Assembly: GCF_000002995.4 (NCBI RefSeq)
Contig: NW_025062479.1
Coordinates: 11,017,721-11,081,720, forward strand
Length of the DNA stretch: 64,000 bases
Direction of reading: 5' to 3'
DNA from: Brugia malayi
Lineage: Eukaryota; Nematoda; Chromadorea; Rhabditida; Onchocercidae
Shown: piece by piece, positions 53,244-63,960 of the stretch
How the letters are laid out: every line of letters begins with the position of its first letter
Position numbering within the stretch: the stretch's first letter is position 1
Made by a program: the position numbers and the translations under genes
The notes under the pieces: generated by a model
Databases searched by the model: none
What the model was told of the DNA's origin: nothing
The model's input: only the letters and a program-made list of their open reading frames with translations

Positions 53244-56200
53244 TCACCGATTAAGGTAGAAATAGATATATCCAGTGCCGTCTCTGTTGAGTATTTTCTT
53301 TACTAACAGGTTCGATTTCGTCGTCATTACAGAATAACCAACATTTTGATGCATTACACCAAGCATCACATACATAGTGGCCTAAATGGAAATGTGATTC
53401 TCCTTTAAATTTCCTTTTTTTTTTGCTCTTGGCTTTTCTGTCTTGTCAAGTGTGAAGTCAAATTAGTTTGCAAAACTGAAGAAAATCAGAAATATAAGTC
53501 GAAACCAAATCCTTATATCAGTTTAACTTAAATAGGGAAAGATACTTTAAATATGTGTTTAAAGCTCTCAAAGATTCAAAATACCACTGTTTGTTTCTTT
53601 TCCCAAATAACTGATAACAGATACAAGTCGATATGACATCCGCGTGTTATCTTCCTTAAAACAATCTTATCATTTGTGCACATCATATAATGCATCTTTT
53701 GTGATTACACAGTACACATTTGTCAGTAGGAGAAAAAAACTCATTTATAAAACTTACATGAGAGCTGTATCAAAAAGACCCTCATCGCTATCGTCATGAA
53801 CTTTTTCATCATAAATTAAAATATCCGGACTAAGAAAATACAGAGAGATTGCGATAGTGACATGATAAATTCCCATAAATTTTTTTTCTGATATGGAATC
53901 CTACTATAAAAATATAGTAAACTTCAGGACAATAAATCGTAATATTTTCATCACAAAAATTTATGGCTACTATTTTACTCGAAAAACCACTTGAAAAGCG
54001 TTGATTTTATAAACAAAGGAATTTACCTTTGGCTGAAAATATTCCTGCATAAAACTGGTATCACTGATATCAATTGAGCGGTTGAATATAACTTTGCTAA
54101 GGAAGATTTTATTCTAAATTTAACTTTTCATCATGATATGCCATGAAGCCTCACAAACTACTTAGTGTTGCTAAAAACTTCGTAAACAATTTGTAATTTT
54201 TCTCCTAAAAAATCAAGTAATATTAAAATTATAACACAGAAATTTTGGTTTGCACCGAAGGCACAAACACTGGAGAAAACAGACATTCTTCGGACTTCAG
54301 ATAGACACCCTCCTTTTCACCAAAGCGATAATCTCAAATACTTATCTCTAAAAAATTTTAATACAAATCAACTGAAGAAATCCAAAAAAAGACTGATGAA
54401 GAAAAACATGAAAAATTATACCCTGCATCCAGAAAACTTGAAACCTAAACAAAAATCGGAAGAAATTTAAACTTCGTCATATTTCCTTATATCTATTATC
54501 ATCACATCCTGAACGCTTAATCGAACATTTTCTTTCGGTTCGGAAATTTGTGAAGAAAGAATCTGGATTTAGTTTTCGTATTAAGGCAAATATATATATA
54601 TATAATTTTTGAACTTCCAGAGCGCAAAATAAGCATAAACGGGTTTACAGTAGCTTACTTTCGTTATTATTAGCCGAGAACTTCGATCTGTAACAAAGCC
54701 ATTGTTTCTTGTGAAAAACCCAAACATCAATAGAAAACATCGCTGCGAAAAGCATGAAGTTCCAATTCAGCTCCTATGCCAGTTTCTGCTAATATACTTA
54801 TATGACAAGTCCAGCTGTCATTTGTCCAATTTTTTATAGCGATGAATTCATCTAGATGCTCCAACTCAAAGCTAATAACCTGCAACAAAAGAAATTATTA
54901 ACTACTTCCAATTATCGGCCAATCTTCGAAACTAAAAATAAAGAACAAAAATATCATTTATTTTTTTTTCAGATCAAAACTAAAATTACAAAATCCTGCA
55001 GCACACAATAATCATTCTCAGCACCGGCAACTTAATATGCCAGTGACTAGAACAAGGAATTTCAGCTTCCTTTCATGTCTATCAAATGGAAAAGCTCATC
55101 TGCAACATCGATTTCGAGAACTGGAGACTGAGTCCTGAAATTTATTGCTAATCCAGCGCATTCAAATCGGTGAACCCATAAACCAGTCTGAATAGCCGTA
55201 GTGATATGGAAGCGATAGTAATAAGTGGTACATTAATTATGACATTAAGAAGCATAACCGTGCAATCATCGCACCAAGTATTGGTGTTAGGAAAATAGAT
55301 TCCCTACTAAAGTTCAAAAACAGTGCTCAAAATTGAAACAGAAACTTACAACAAGTCGTTGGCAAATATTAAGCCAATATATTCATAAATCGTCCTTCAC
55401 AATTCAGCGGCTTATAGGAATCGTTTGCCCTCCAAACTCGTTGAAAACTTCGTTCTTGAAAAACATTATCGAATGAGAAATAATTTTCCAGGTAATAATT
55501 TTGTAAACTTATCACTAATGAGTCTTTAACTGTTCACGGCTTGATTCACCGTTTACACTTGCTAAAATCAAAAGTATGAAAGATATTATCATTTTGAAAT
55601 TTGGGTTTCAAACTCTACTTCACCACAGAAATTTTCAAACTCATTGCTTAGTGCGATAAGAGCCAACTGATTTCGCTTCAGTTCTCGCTATATTTGTGAT
55701 TATCGTCTAGGAGATGGCATATCAAACTCACAAATTATCCGACATTCAATGTTGCTCAGATTTTCTCATAATTCTACCACATATTTAATTTGAATTCAAA
55801 CTTACTCCATTTATACCTTGAAGATCGTCACTGATACTGTTCCCTTCCGATGATTCTTCGTCCGAGTTTCCAGTTACTTTTACATCAAAATCCATATTCG
55901 CAGCTGGCAGTGGTCTGACTAGCACTTTCGAATCCTTGTCATCATTTGGAGATTTAATTGATAAAGCATAACTAGTCTGCTGCGGTCGTGGAACATTTGT
56001 CTTCTTGAATCAAATTCGGACAAATATTAATTAATAAAGATTTAGGTGACATTATGGGATGCTCGGATTCTATTAAAAGAGAGGTGATGAGTGTTGTAAC
56101 TGTCGTTTTGTAGAGTCTAGAGTCGAGTCCATTATCTGTTTTATAAGCAAAAAAAAAAAAAAATTTATTATTTAAAAATTTATAAAAAACTTTATAAAAA

Positions 56201-56950
56201 ATTTATAAAAAACTTATAACATTTATGCAGGAACGACTCACATACCGAATTAAAGGATTATCAACTTGCAAGGAACCATGTGTAATACCAATCAATGGAT
56301 TAGATAACTTGGATCGCTTTGCTATAGATTCCAACACAGAATCTAATGTGAGTTGGTCAAAGATTTCCTTAACTAAACAAAGATTTACAAGTAATTAGCA
56401 GGTGTTGCACGATTCCATATGGATTTCAGTTTTCTTTTTTGGCAAATTTTAAGGTCTGAATGTAAATTATAAGCATGCTAAAGTAAAAACTTGATTTATT
56501 CATAAATAAAAGAATAATGTAGAAAACGAACTACTTTCAACATCTGCTGAGTCAGCTTCTTGTTGATTTCTAACGATACTGAAAATTTAGGAAAAAAAAT
56601 ATTTCACCCTTTTTTAATAAGAGCCGATTATCTGTTTATATAACTGTTTCCTACTTTAACTTATCTTCTTACAAAGTTTATTATCGTCGTTCACGTTATG
56701 CTATCAGTAGAACTGGTCGAATTGATTTTTACTGTTTTCCCTCTTCACTTTTCTTCTTAATCCTTGAATTGTCATTGAGTGTTGTAACTGTCGTTTTGAT
56801 TGTACGTCGTCGTTTTACCAGAATATTGTTTTTATCGTTGTCTTTCTCCACCTGTTGAATTTCTCTTCGTCGAAATTCACGTAGTTTAATACTCAACTTG
56901 GGTAATAAAACCTCAGTTGTTGTCGTCGATTGTTTTCCGCACTTCAAACT
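53244..56950 (-). pseudogene. USP37-like ubiquitin protease, copy with the C-terminal (His-box) half, probably broken
   Basis: Relative of USP37, a cysteine protease that removes ubiquitin. Pieces in transcription order: about 56950-56733 (REFRRREIQQVEKDNDKN, basic), 56578-56535, 56372-56246 (EIFDQLTLDSVLESIAKRSK), 56003-55817 (acidic, DEESSEGNSISDD), weaker pieces through 54.9-54.0 kb, about 53838-53753 (DDSDEGLFDTAL), about 53650-53585 (MSYRLVSVISYLGKETNSG) and 53391-53244 (GHYVCDAW...CWLFCNDDEI). The last two give the His box (SGHY) and the third catalytic position (NDDE), closely matching human USP37 SYRLISVVSH...SGHYISDVYD. No Cys box (NTCYM-like) is found. In the last exon the expected final strand GYIYFYLNR is open only in another frame: a 2-nt loss in an AG run shifts the frame and ends the protein as WIYLFLP. 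The middle exons are uncertain. Probably non-functional. Confidence 0.7.
56221..56903 (-). repeat. left arm of a 683-bp inverted repeat
   Basis: Reverse complement of 60,681-61,363, equal in length. Reading both arms side by side I find one difference, ACACATGG here against ACACGTGG in the other arm (His/Arg codon). Identity covers exons and introns alike. It contains three N-terminal exons of the USP37-like copies. Confidence 0.95.
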
Positions 56951-57082
56951 TGGGTAATTAAACCTGTTACTCGTTTGTCACCGTTAGTCACGAAAGATTA
57001 TCCATCTATCAGTTAAAATGTCCTATGAACGTGTCGTCCTATTGGTGTCCTAAGAGCCAATCCCTCTTACTTATGCTCAATT

Positions 57083-57135
57083 ATTTGAAACTTGATTCAA
57101 GATTTCATGTTTTCTGTCGGCAAATAGGTGCCTGG
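57083..57135 (+). repeat. 53-bp direct repeat, first copy
   Basis: Begins CAATTATTTGAAACTTG and ends TTCTGTCGGCAAATAGG; recurs at about 60,286-60,338 with one A/T difference in the middle. It abuts the outer end of the left inverted-repeat region. Confidence 0.85.
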
Positions 57136-58786
57136 AAATTTTTAAACGCAAAAAAAAAATTCATTTCTTTTTCTTAAATCAATTTCGACAAGCTGACACG
57201 GTCTTTTTTACACTTCCATTTTAACCAAGATATCAGTCTATCATATGCTATCTGATTATTCAAGAATTGAAAACAAACTCTACATAATTTTAGAAAAAGT
57301 GAAACCACATTAGAGTGCTGAAATTAAACAGTGCAATGATCACAGCATATTTGCGGGTAATTTGAGCGAAACGGTTTAACTGATAACTTCTAAGTGATTT
57401 GATGACATACATATGAACATATCGAATATAAATTCTCGTCTGCGTGTTCCTCCACGTGAAACAAATAGTGATAATTTCCTCTAAATATTGGTGTAAAAGA
57501 AAGTTCAACGTTAAACCTTATTGATACATACTTTATATATTCATTACTACGTTTGCATCCAACTTTTAATTCTTGTGGCCACTTATTGTATGTTGTCTTT
57601 TATCAACTTTTTTTTTAACTCCTGTGCCACTGTGGTGACCAATATACACTTTCGCATATTGCCATCCACTCTTACGCAGCGGTTGCAATTACGCATTACT
57701 GTAATTGCATCTCTGTTTTAATTCTTGTGGATACTAATGCATCCACTGCCTATTAATATCCTCCACTTTATTTGCTGTACCTCTTTTTGAGAAAGTCTTA
57801 CATTTGACAAATTTGGTTTCCATTCGTTTTTGCCGTTTCTAGCGTACGCAAAGATTGAGCAAGCGTTCCATCCAAATCATTGCTATGTTATTAATCATGC
57901 CTATAACATAATTTGGCTGAATCTGTAAATGAAAGAAAAAAAGGTGATATATAATTGTAGCATAGAAATTGTTTGAAATAATTCAACAAAAGTATATTCC
58001 AATTGAACAATTACCTGTAGCCTGTAGTAGCTATAGTAGCCCTTCGACTTCACCTTGAGTGTAGTAGTAACACTTATTAAGTATCTTGTTCTGGTCGTTA
58101 TAATTCAACCTGCCTTATTACTTATTTTTCTCTAAATATCTCCTCTCTATTATTTATCATTTTAATCATCTGAGTTTTTATTATAATCGAACAATTTTAC
58201 CTTCTCCATTGCACTTTTTTATCACCTTCACCTTGTACTGTATGATCTGCTGAGACGTTTATACGTTTCTTATCTTCAGCAAATCGTCCACTTAGCTGAG
58301 TCGATGATATATTTTTACAATGCGTACATTAAAAGAATTTCATTATCATAGTTATAAGTCAGAAGAAAAAGCGTGAAATATGTCTAGGTAACTGTCTATT
58401 TTCTTCAGGCGCTTTTTTCCAAAGTGTTTTTCTTCTTCAAGCGCTATTTTCCGAAATGTCTTGGAACTTTCCAGAATAGTGTAGCACAGTAGCTTAATCT
58501 ACTTATGAAAACAAAATCATACCTCTATTATTCGTCCCAGGATTCTAGATTTAGGATGATTGCAGCGCAAATGTTACCAAATTACCGTAGGGAGAGGGAA
58601 GCAACAGTTCAAGAAACGCTAGCATTTTGCGCTGGATTTAGGGATAAGAGACGTGCGACTCGTAAGACTGCTAGAAAAATAGGCCCGTTTGTATCTAGTC
58701 CTGCAATCTCCCATAAAAGGCACGGAATTTTTAGGTAAAGCGCGAAATTTGAACCGTTGCCAGCAGCAACATTAACGTTTCCTCAC

Positions 58787-58858
58787 AATGGCTACTGGCA
58801 GACCAGCTGCTGTTTTGTTGGCGAGGAGGTGGGGCAGTTTCGTGAGGGAAGTTCTTGC
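58787..58858 (+). CDS. possible orphan first exon of a small protein
   Basis: ATG in a good context (TCACAATGG) opens 24 codons, MATGRPAAVLLARRWGSFVR and EVLA, ending exactly at a GCG|GTAACT donor. The Arg/Ala-rich, weakly amphipathic start resembles small nuclear-encoded mitochondrial proteins. The next acceptor (TTTTCAG at about 58,912) leads to a stop after seven codons (LAYSRFK), and I could not find a convincing second exon. It may be a real small gene, an alternative first exon or a gene fragment moved with the rearrangement. Low confidence. Confidence 0.25.
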
Positions 58859-60285
58859 GGTAACTTTACTATCACTGATGTTATCTTTGAATGATTAACC
58901 TGACCTTTTCAGCTTGCTTACTCCAGATTTAAGTAGATAACGCCAAATGGCGCTAAAGGATTTTCTGACGAGGTAATTGGCTGGGAAACCTTATTTTATC
59001 ATCCTCGATTTACTTACAATTATTTGCTAGCTTATGATAAAAAATTATCATTGAAAAGCAAAGTTTTTCAGGATATGTATCATGAAAAGAATGATGATTT
59101 TGAAGCTTAGTCAATTCAAAATTCAGGTTATCTTATCGTATTTTTTTCGAATTTCTTGATTCCTTTTTTGAATGTTAAATTAGATAATTTTGTCTTTTTT
59201 TTTTTTAACGTTCTTTCTTTACTTTCCAGCAGTGTTACAGCATGAAACAATTGCAATCATTATTATCTTTTGAGTTTCACTATAATAAAAAGAGTTATGA
59301 TACTTGTACTGTAATAATGTTGCGGTCAAATTTTCACCAAGTTGTTATGCATAGATTTATTAGTAATATCAGCGGTATTCATGATTTTTCATCCCGATTT
59401 TATTTAAGCTGGCTAATTGCATATGAATTTTGAGGTACTCTATGGGTCGGCGGACACGTTTCTCTTCCGAAGGACAGGTATTTAGACAGTGAATGAAAAG
59501 CGACGAAAAATTGTTTTTGCAGTTGGCGCTTAGTAAGTCTTACGAATAGAATCAACACTACCAAGATTTTAAGAGTATTCTGGAATTCATTTCATTCTAT
59601 AGATTCACCAAATGTACCCATACATTGCAGGTTACATCTTTTAAAACCATCTCAAACTTCCCTTGCATGGCACCTTCAGAGAATTGCATGATATCCTGTG
59701 TTAATGATCTCAATAAAACAACGTTTTTCATTGAATTTTAAGATTCAGAACGCATGATGAAAATGCATAAACTATTAGAAACTATATTATGCTTCGGTAA
59801 AGTTTCTGTTCCTTTTTTCTATTTCTGTTCCAAAAATTTTCATTTGTTAACATTGTAGGACATGATATGTGTATCTTCTTTATACCGGGCGTTAAAAATA
59901 TCCAAATTATTCAGGGATATAATATGGCAATAGTTTGCAGATTATTTTCACTTCGTTCAAATATTTCTGATTAACACACAATTTATTTAATAATTTGCCT
60001 GTACAAATTTATCCGAATGATTTTTTTAACCAGATTACAATCAGTTCTCGATAGAAAACTTACCGGAATGTGGTCGAGATTTTTGGGACGAATTTGTGCA
60101 ATAATGCTTTTCGTGATTTATTCTAGATTTTAGTAAAAAAATCTGCTAATCGAATTATACTTTTTCAAATATATTCGTTTATTATCAGTAATGTTAATTA
60201 AACAGTGTTGTGAATCTCTTCAATGCATCCCATGTATAGCTGTTTTTCTGGATGCATTTGCAGAACATATGCTAGATAATGACAA

Positions 60286-60338
60286 TCAATTATTTGAAAC
60301 TTGTTTCAAGATTTCATGTTTTCTGTCGGCAAATAGGC
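60286..60338 (+). repeat. 53-bp direct repeat, second copy
   Basis: Same orientation as 57,083-57,135. Here it falls inside the open stretch 60,191-60,388 (QLFETCFKISCFLSANR). Confidence 0.85.
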
Positions 60339-60680
60339 CGAACATACTATTACAGCAACTAAAAAATAAAAAGAGGGATTGTATATAGTGGATATAAGAT
60401 CTTATTATTAACAAAGGATAAAGGGAAGGAGCTAACAAAGGAGTCAACCTAATAAACAACGTAGCGATGGGAAAAGCGTAATGGGATAATAAGCATACAA
60501 AAAAAGAAAAAAAAAAAATGGATATTTGATCTTAACAAAGAAGAATTCTCAGCGATATAAGCAGAGCAATTTCTCATTACAGAATTTACATTGGGTCGAC
60601 GAGTTGAGGTATGGTGGTATTAGAGCGAGCTTAGGTCGTGTTAGAGGAAAACGGTTAGGAGCATGAGTAAGAGGGATTGG

Positions 60681-61363
60681 ACCCAAGTTGAGTATTAAAC
60701 TACGTGAATTTCGACGAAGAGAAATTCAACAGGTGGAGAAAGACAACGATAAAAACAATATTCTGGTAAAACGACGACGTACAATCAAAACGACAGTTAC
60801 AACACTCAATGACAATTCAAGGATTAAGAAGAAAAGTGAAGAGGGAAAACAGTAAAAATCAATTCGACCAGTTCTACTGATAGCATAACGTGAACGACGA
60901 TAATAAACTTTGTAAGAAGATAAGTTAAAGTAGGAAACAGTTATATAAACAGATAATCGGCTCTTATTAAAAAAGGGTGAAATATTTTTTTTCCTAAATT
61001 TTCAGTATCGTTAGAAATCAACAAGAAGCTGACTCAGCAGATGTTGAAAGTAGTTCGTTTTCTACATTATTCTTTTATTTATGAATAAATCAAGTTTTTA
61101 CTTTAGCATGCTTATAATTTACATTCAGACCTTAAAATTTGCCAAAAAAGAAAACTGAAATCCATATGGAATCGTGCAACACCTGCTAATTACTTGTAAA
61201 TCTTTGTTTAGTTAAGGAAATCTTTGACCAACTCACATTAGATTCTGTGTTGGAATCTATAGCAAAGCGATCCAAGTTATCTAATCCATTGATTGGTATT
61301 ACACGTGGTTCCTTGCAAGTTGATAATCCTTTAATTCGGTATGTGAGTCGTTCCTGCATAAAT
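60681..61363 (+). repeat. right arm of a 683-bp inverted repeat
   Basis: Reverse complement of 56,221-56,903. Identity starts at ACCCAAGTTGAG and ends at GCATAAAT; beyond both points the arms diverge abruptly. A further 21 bp just outside (60,660-60,680) matches 57,058-57,080 inverted with about two differences, after a 154-bp segment present only in the left arm. Confidence 0.95.
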
Positions 61364-63960
61364 TTTTCCTTTTTAATCTAATTTTAGATTCGTTGATTTT
61401 TTATTCTTTCCAGATCAACAAATTTCACCACGACGCGTGGAATAAATTTAGTAAGCCCTTATGAAGAAATATCAAAGTTTGAAGAGAAAGAAAACTTTCT
61501 AGTGATGTTTCCATGATCTGTAATGCAGTATGCCTTCATCATTGCTTTTTTGTTTTTTGAAACTTCTAAATGGACTATTTGATGCTTAAAACCAATGTAG
61601 GTGAAATTTCAAGAATACGTTATTGAGGTTATTTTGGGACAATCATTGAATAACTTGTGTTTTGATCTCTTGTAAATGCTTTATTATAGGATCGTCGTGG
61701 CAATGACCACATTAAAGCTTTGACAACTGATAATGTGGAGACATCTGGATATGTAAATGATAGTTTTATTCTTCTGCTTTTGTGTTCTTTTTTATCATTT
61801 TCTGGTAATTTAAAACATCAGTTGAATATTTTTGTTTTGCTATAGATTCGCGAATTTTGGTAGCACGTGTTATATGCTTTTCAAATGTTATTTTTGCAAA
61901 AGATCTTTTCAAAGTTTGTAAAATGGTCGAAGAACTTGGCTTGGATTTGGATGAAGAAATGCCGTTATGCTTGTTTGTATGCATTGCTTTCGTCTTTGAT
62001 AACAATCTTGCAGTCACAAAGAGTTTGCTAGCAAATAGCTTTAACTGTTCTAATTTCTTTTTCTTCTCTTTATTTCTTACTTTTTGTTTCGTAAAAGAAA
62101 CAAAAGAGCGGTTTCCATTGTAAGATCATTTGATTTGACGAATCGGAGTAAACAAAATATTCAGATTCAATACTTCTGTACTGAATTTCTGAAGCGAATA
62201 TTTCCTATATAACATATATATATATATGGTATTAAGATTCTCTTTTGGATTAATGTAAACAATCCAAAAAGCACTGATAACAATTTCTTTTTTTACGTCT
62301 TTGCATCATTACTGCAGCAAATGTTAAAAAGCACGTAAATTCTAATTTACGGAATATCTTCTTTTTTTCTGTTCTCGTGAGTATAATAAATTGTTCAGAG
62401 CAGTTGCCAATCTTGCAAGCCAGCGTCACTGTACATCAAACAGTTTGAAGATGGCTTTTTTAGAAATGATCAAAGATATGTCAAATTTAGATTTCTGGAA
62501 TGGTGAGCAACAGGTTATCCTTTAATTTGCACAAATTATTTTGAAATGATTATATTTGGATATTTTTATTTTCAGTTTCAAATCGTTTTGTTTAAATTTT
62601 TAATAACTGTTTGGTGGTTTTTCTACTTATTCTTATAAACAGAAGGGAAGATTTCCTAGTGTTATGTATATGCAGGCACGAAATGAATTGTTTTTTTACA
62701 TGACAACATTTTTTATCTTGTACAGCTTGAGTTTGTCGACCAATTAAATGTAAATTTTTGTGGGAAATTTTCTTAATTGCAGGATGCACAAGAATTCCTT
62801 ACAAACATTTTGAATATGATGCAAGAAGGATGTGACAAAATATTGCGTGAACAGCACAATATTGATTATCAGCAGGAAAGAAATAAATGAAATCCAATTA
62901 CAGCAAATTTTGCATTTGTTATAGAATCTATGATAAGATGCAGGAGGTTCTTTTGATTTCTTTAATAGATCAGTGAGTTGTCATCTATGCCTTCAATATC
63001 CATCATCAGTTATAGTTGGCAATAAGCAAAATAAATATCTATTAAATATTGTTGATTCGGATCAATTATTCAAATGAGAAAATCAATTCAGATGTGAAGC
63101 AGTTACGAATAACAAAGAAGAAAGCATTATTTTACCGATTTCTATCCAAATGATGGACCAAAATGATTCCTGGTAAGTAAGTGTTTATTTCTCAAACATT
63201 TCTCCTCGATAAGATTAAAGTGAGAACGTCTTGTGGTAGTGTTTAAAAAAAGATTCACTCTTCAGGCAGATTTAAAAAAAAAAAAAAAAAAACATAAATT
63301 TTTTATCTTTAGATTATCAATTACAGTACAAGATTTGTTAAATGACAATTTATGATCTGAAGTAGTTGACAAGAAATGTGATTTATGCGGATGTAATAGT
63401 GCGAATAAAAGCCAGCAATTTACACGAATTCCGAGATAACTTTTTCACTTTCCTTAGTTAATGATAATAGTATTTAAATTTTGTCTTGTGCTTTCTTGCT
63501 AATTTTTACCAATTGTTTTCTGTATTAATTATTTTTACTAATGTTCTAAATGTACTAATTGTTAATTGTTTCAGATGTTTGAACATGTTTGTCAAACGTT
63601 ATTCTTTCAACACAAGTGCAGCTGTAAAGCGCGACGATGAAATTGGAATTCTGCTTAAATCAAGATCTGGTCAGTGAATTAGAATCGTTTCCACCTTTGT
63701 CTTCTACTGCCAGGTAAGTATGCTATTTCTAGAAGCGTTTTTTTCTGAAGTGTTTCCAAGGTGATGAAAAATTGTTTAGAACTACAAGTTTCCGTTTAAG
63801 GAACGTCGATTTCGAGACTTCCAAGATGCTCAAAATAAGTCTTTTAAATTATGATAATAGAAATCGGGCAGAAGTTTTGTGTTGGATGTTATCAGAATAA
63901 TGCAACTTAAAGGTGAGAAAAAAAAAACTGGAAGAGGAAAATTAGAAGCTCATGTTGAGT
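60681..63960 (+). pseudogene. USP37-like ubiquitin protease, copy with the N-terminal (Cys-box) half, broken
   Basis: Pieces: 60681-60851, 61006-61049, 61212-61338, 61414-61450, 61690-61752, Cys-box exon from 61846, 62399-62513 (LASQRHCTSNSLKMAFLEMI), 62783-about 62950 (DAQEFLTNILNMMQEG), 63313-63435 (KCDLCGCNSANKSQQFTRIP) and 63575 onward (CLNMFVKRYSFN). They follow the order of human USP37 (NTCYM, NDAHEFL, CEKCG, HLKRYSFN). Lesions: the Cys exon (FANFGSTCYM) is out of phase with the exon before it, and about 20 nt are missing right after CYM; TGA stops interrupt clear homology at 62,888 and 63,353; the donor after CCGAG reads ATAACT instead of GTAACT (63,436); the frame shifts again after KSRSGQ. 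The His-box half would lie beyond the window end, if present. Conserved residues are clear, so decay is recent. Confidence 0.82.

Larger units (their letters stand above)
57081..60659. other. spacer between the two inverted USP37-like copies
   Basis: Both copies are transcribed outward from this 3.6-kb stretch, so it would hold both 5' regions. Composition is less A+T-rich than the large introns, especially 58,560-58,870. It contains one half of a 53-bp direct repeat at each end, a possible orphan exon at 58,787-58,858, and an open stretch at 60,191-60,388 ending in ANRPNILLQQLKNKKRDCI. No complete gene is recognised. Confidence 0.45.

Noticed and set aside
53311..53325. GGTTCGATT, resembling a tRNA B box
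   Set aside because: No acceptor or anticodon stem can be drawn around it, and it lies inside the minus-strand USP exon.
55080..55260. Minus-strand open stretch of about 50 codons (YRFHITTAIQTGLWVHRFE)
   Set aside because: I tried to read it as part of the USP domain, but it matches neither the Cys-box nor the His-box region and lacks supporting splice sites; chance cannot be excluded.
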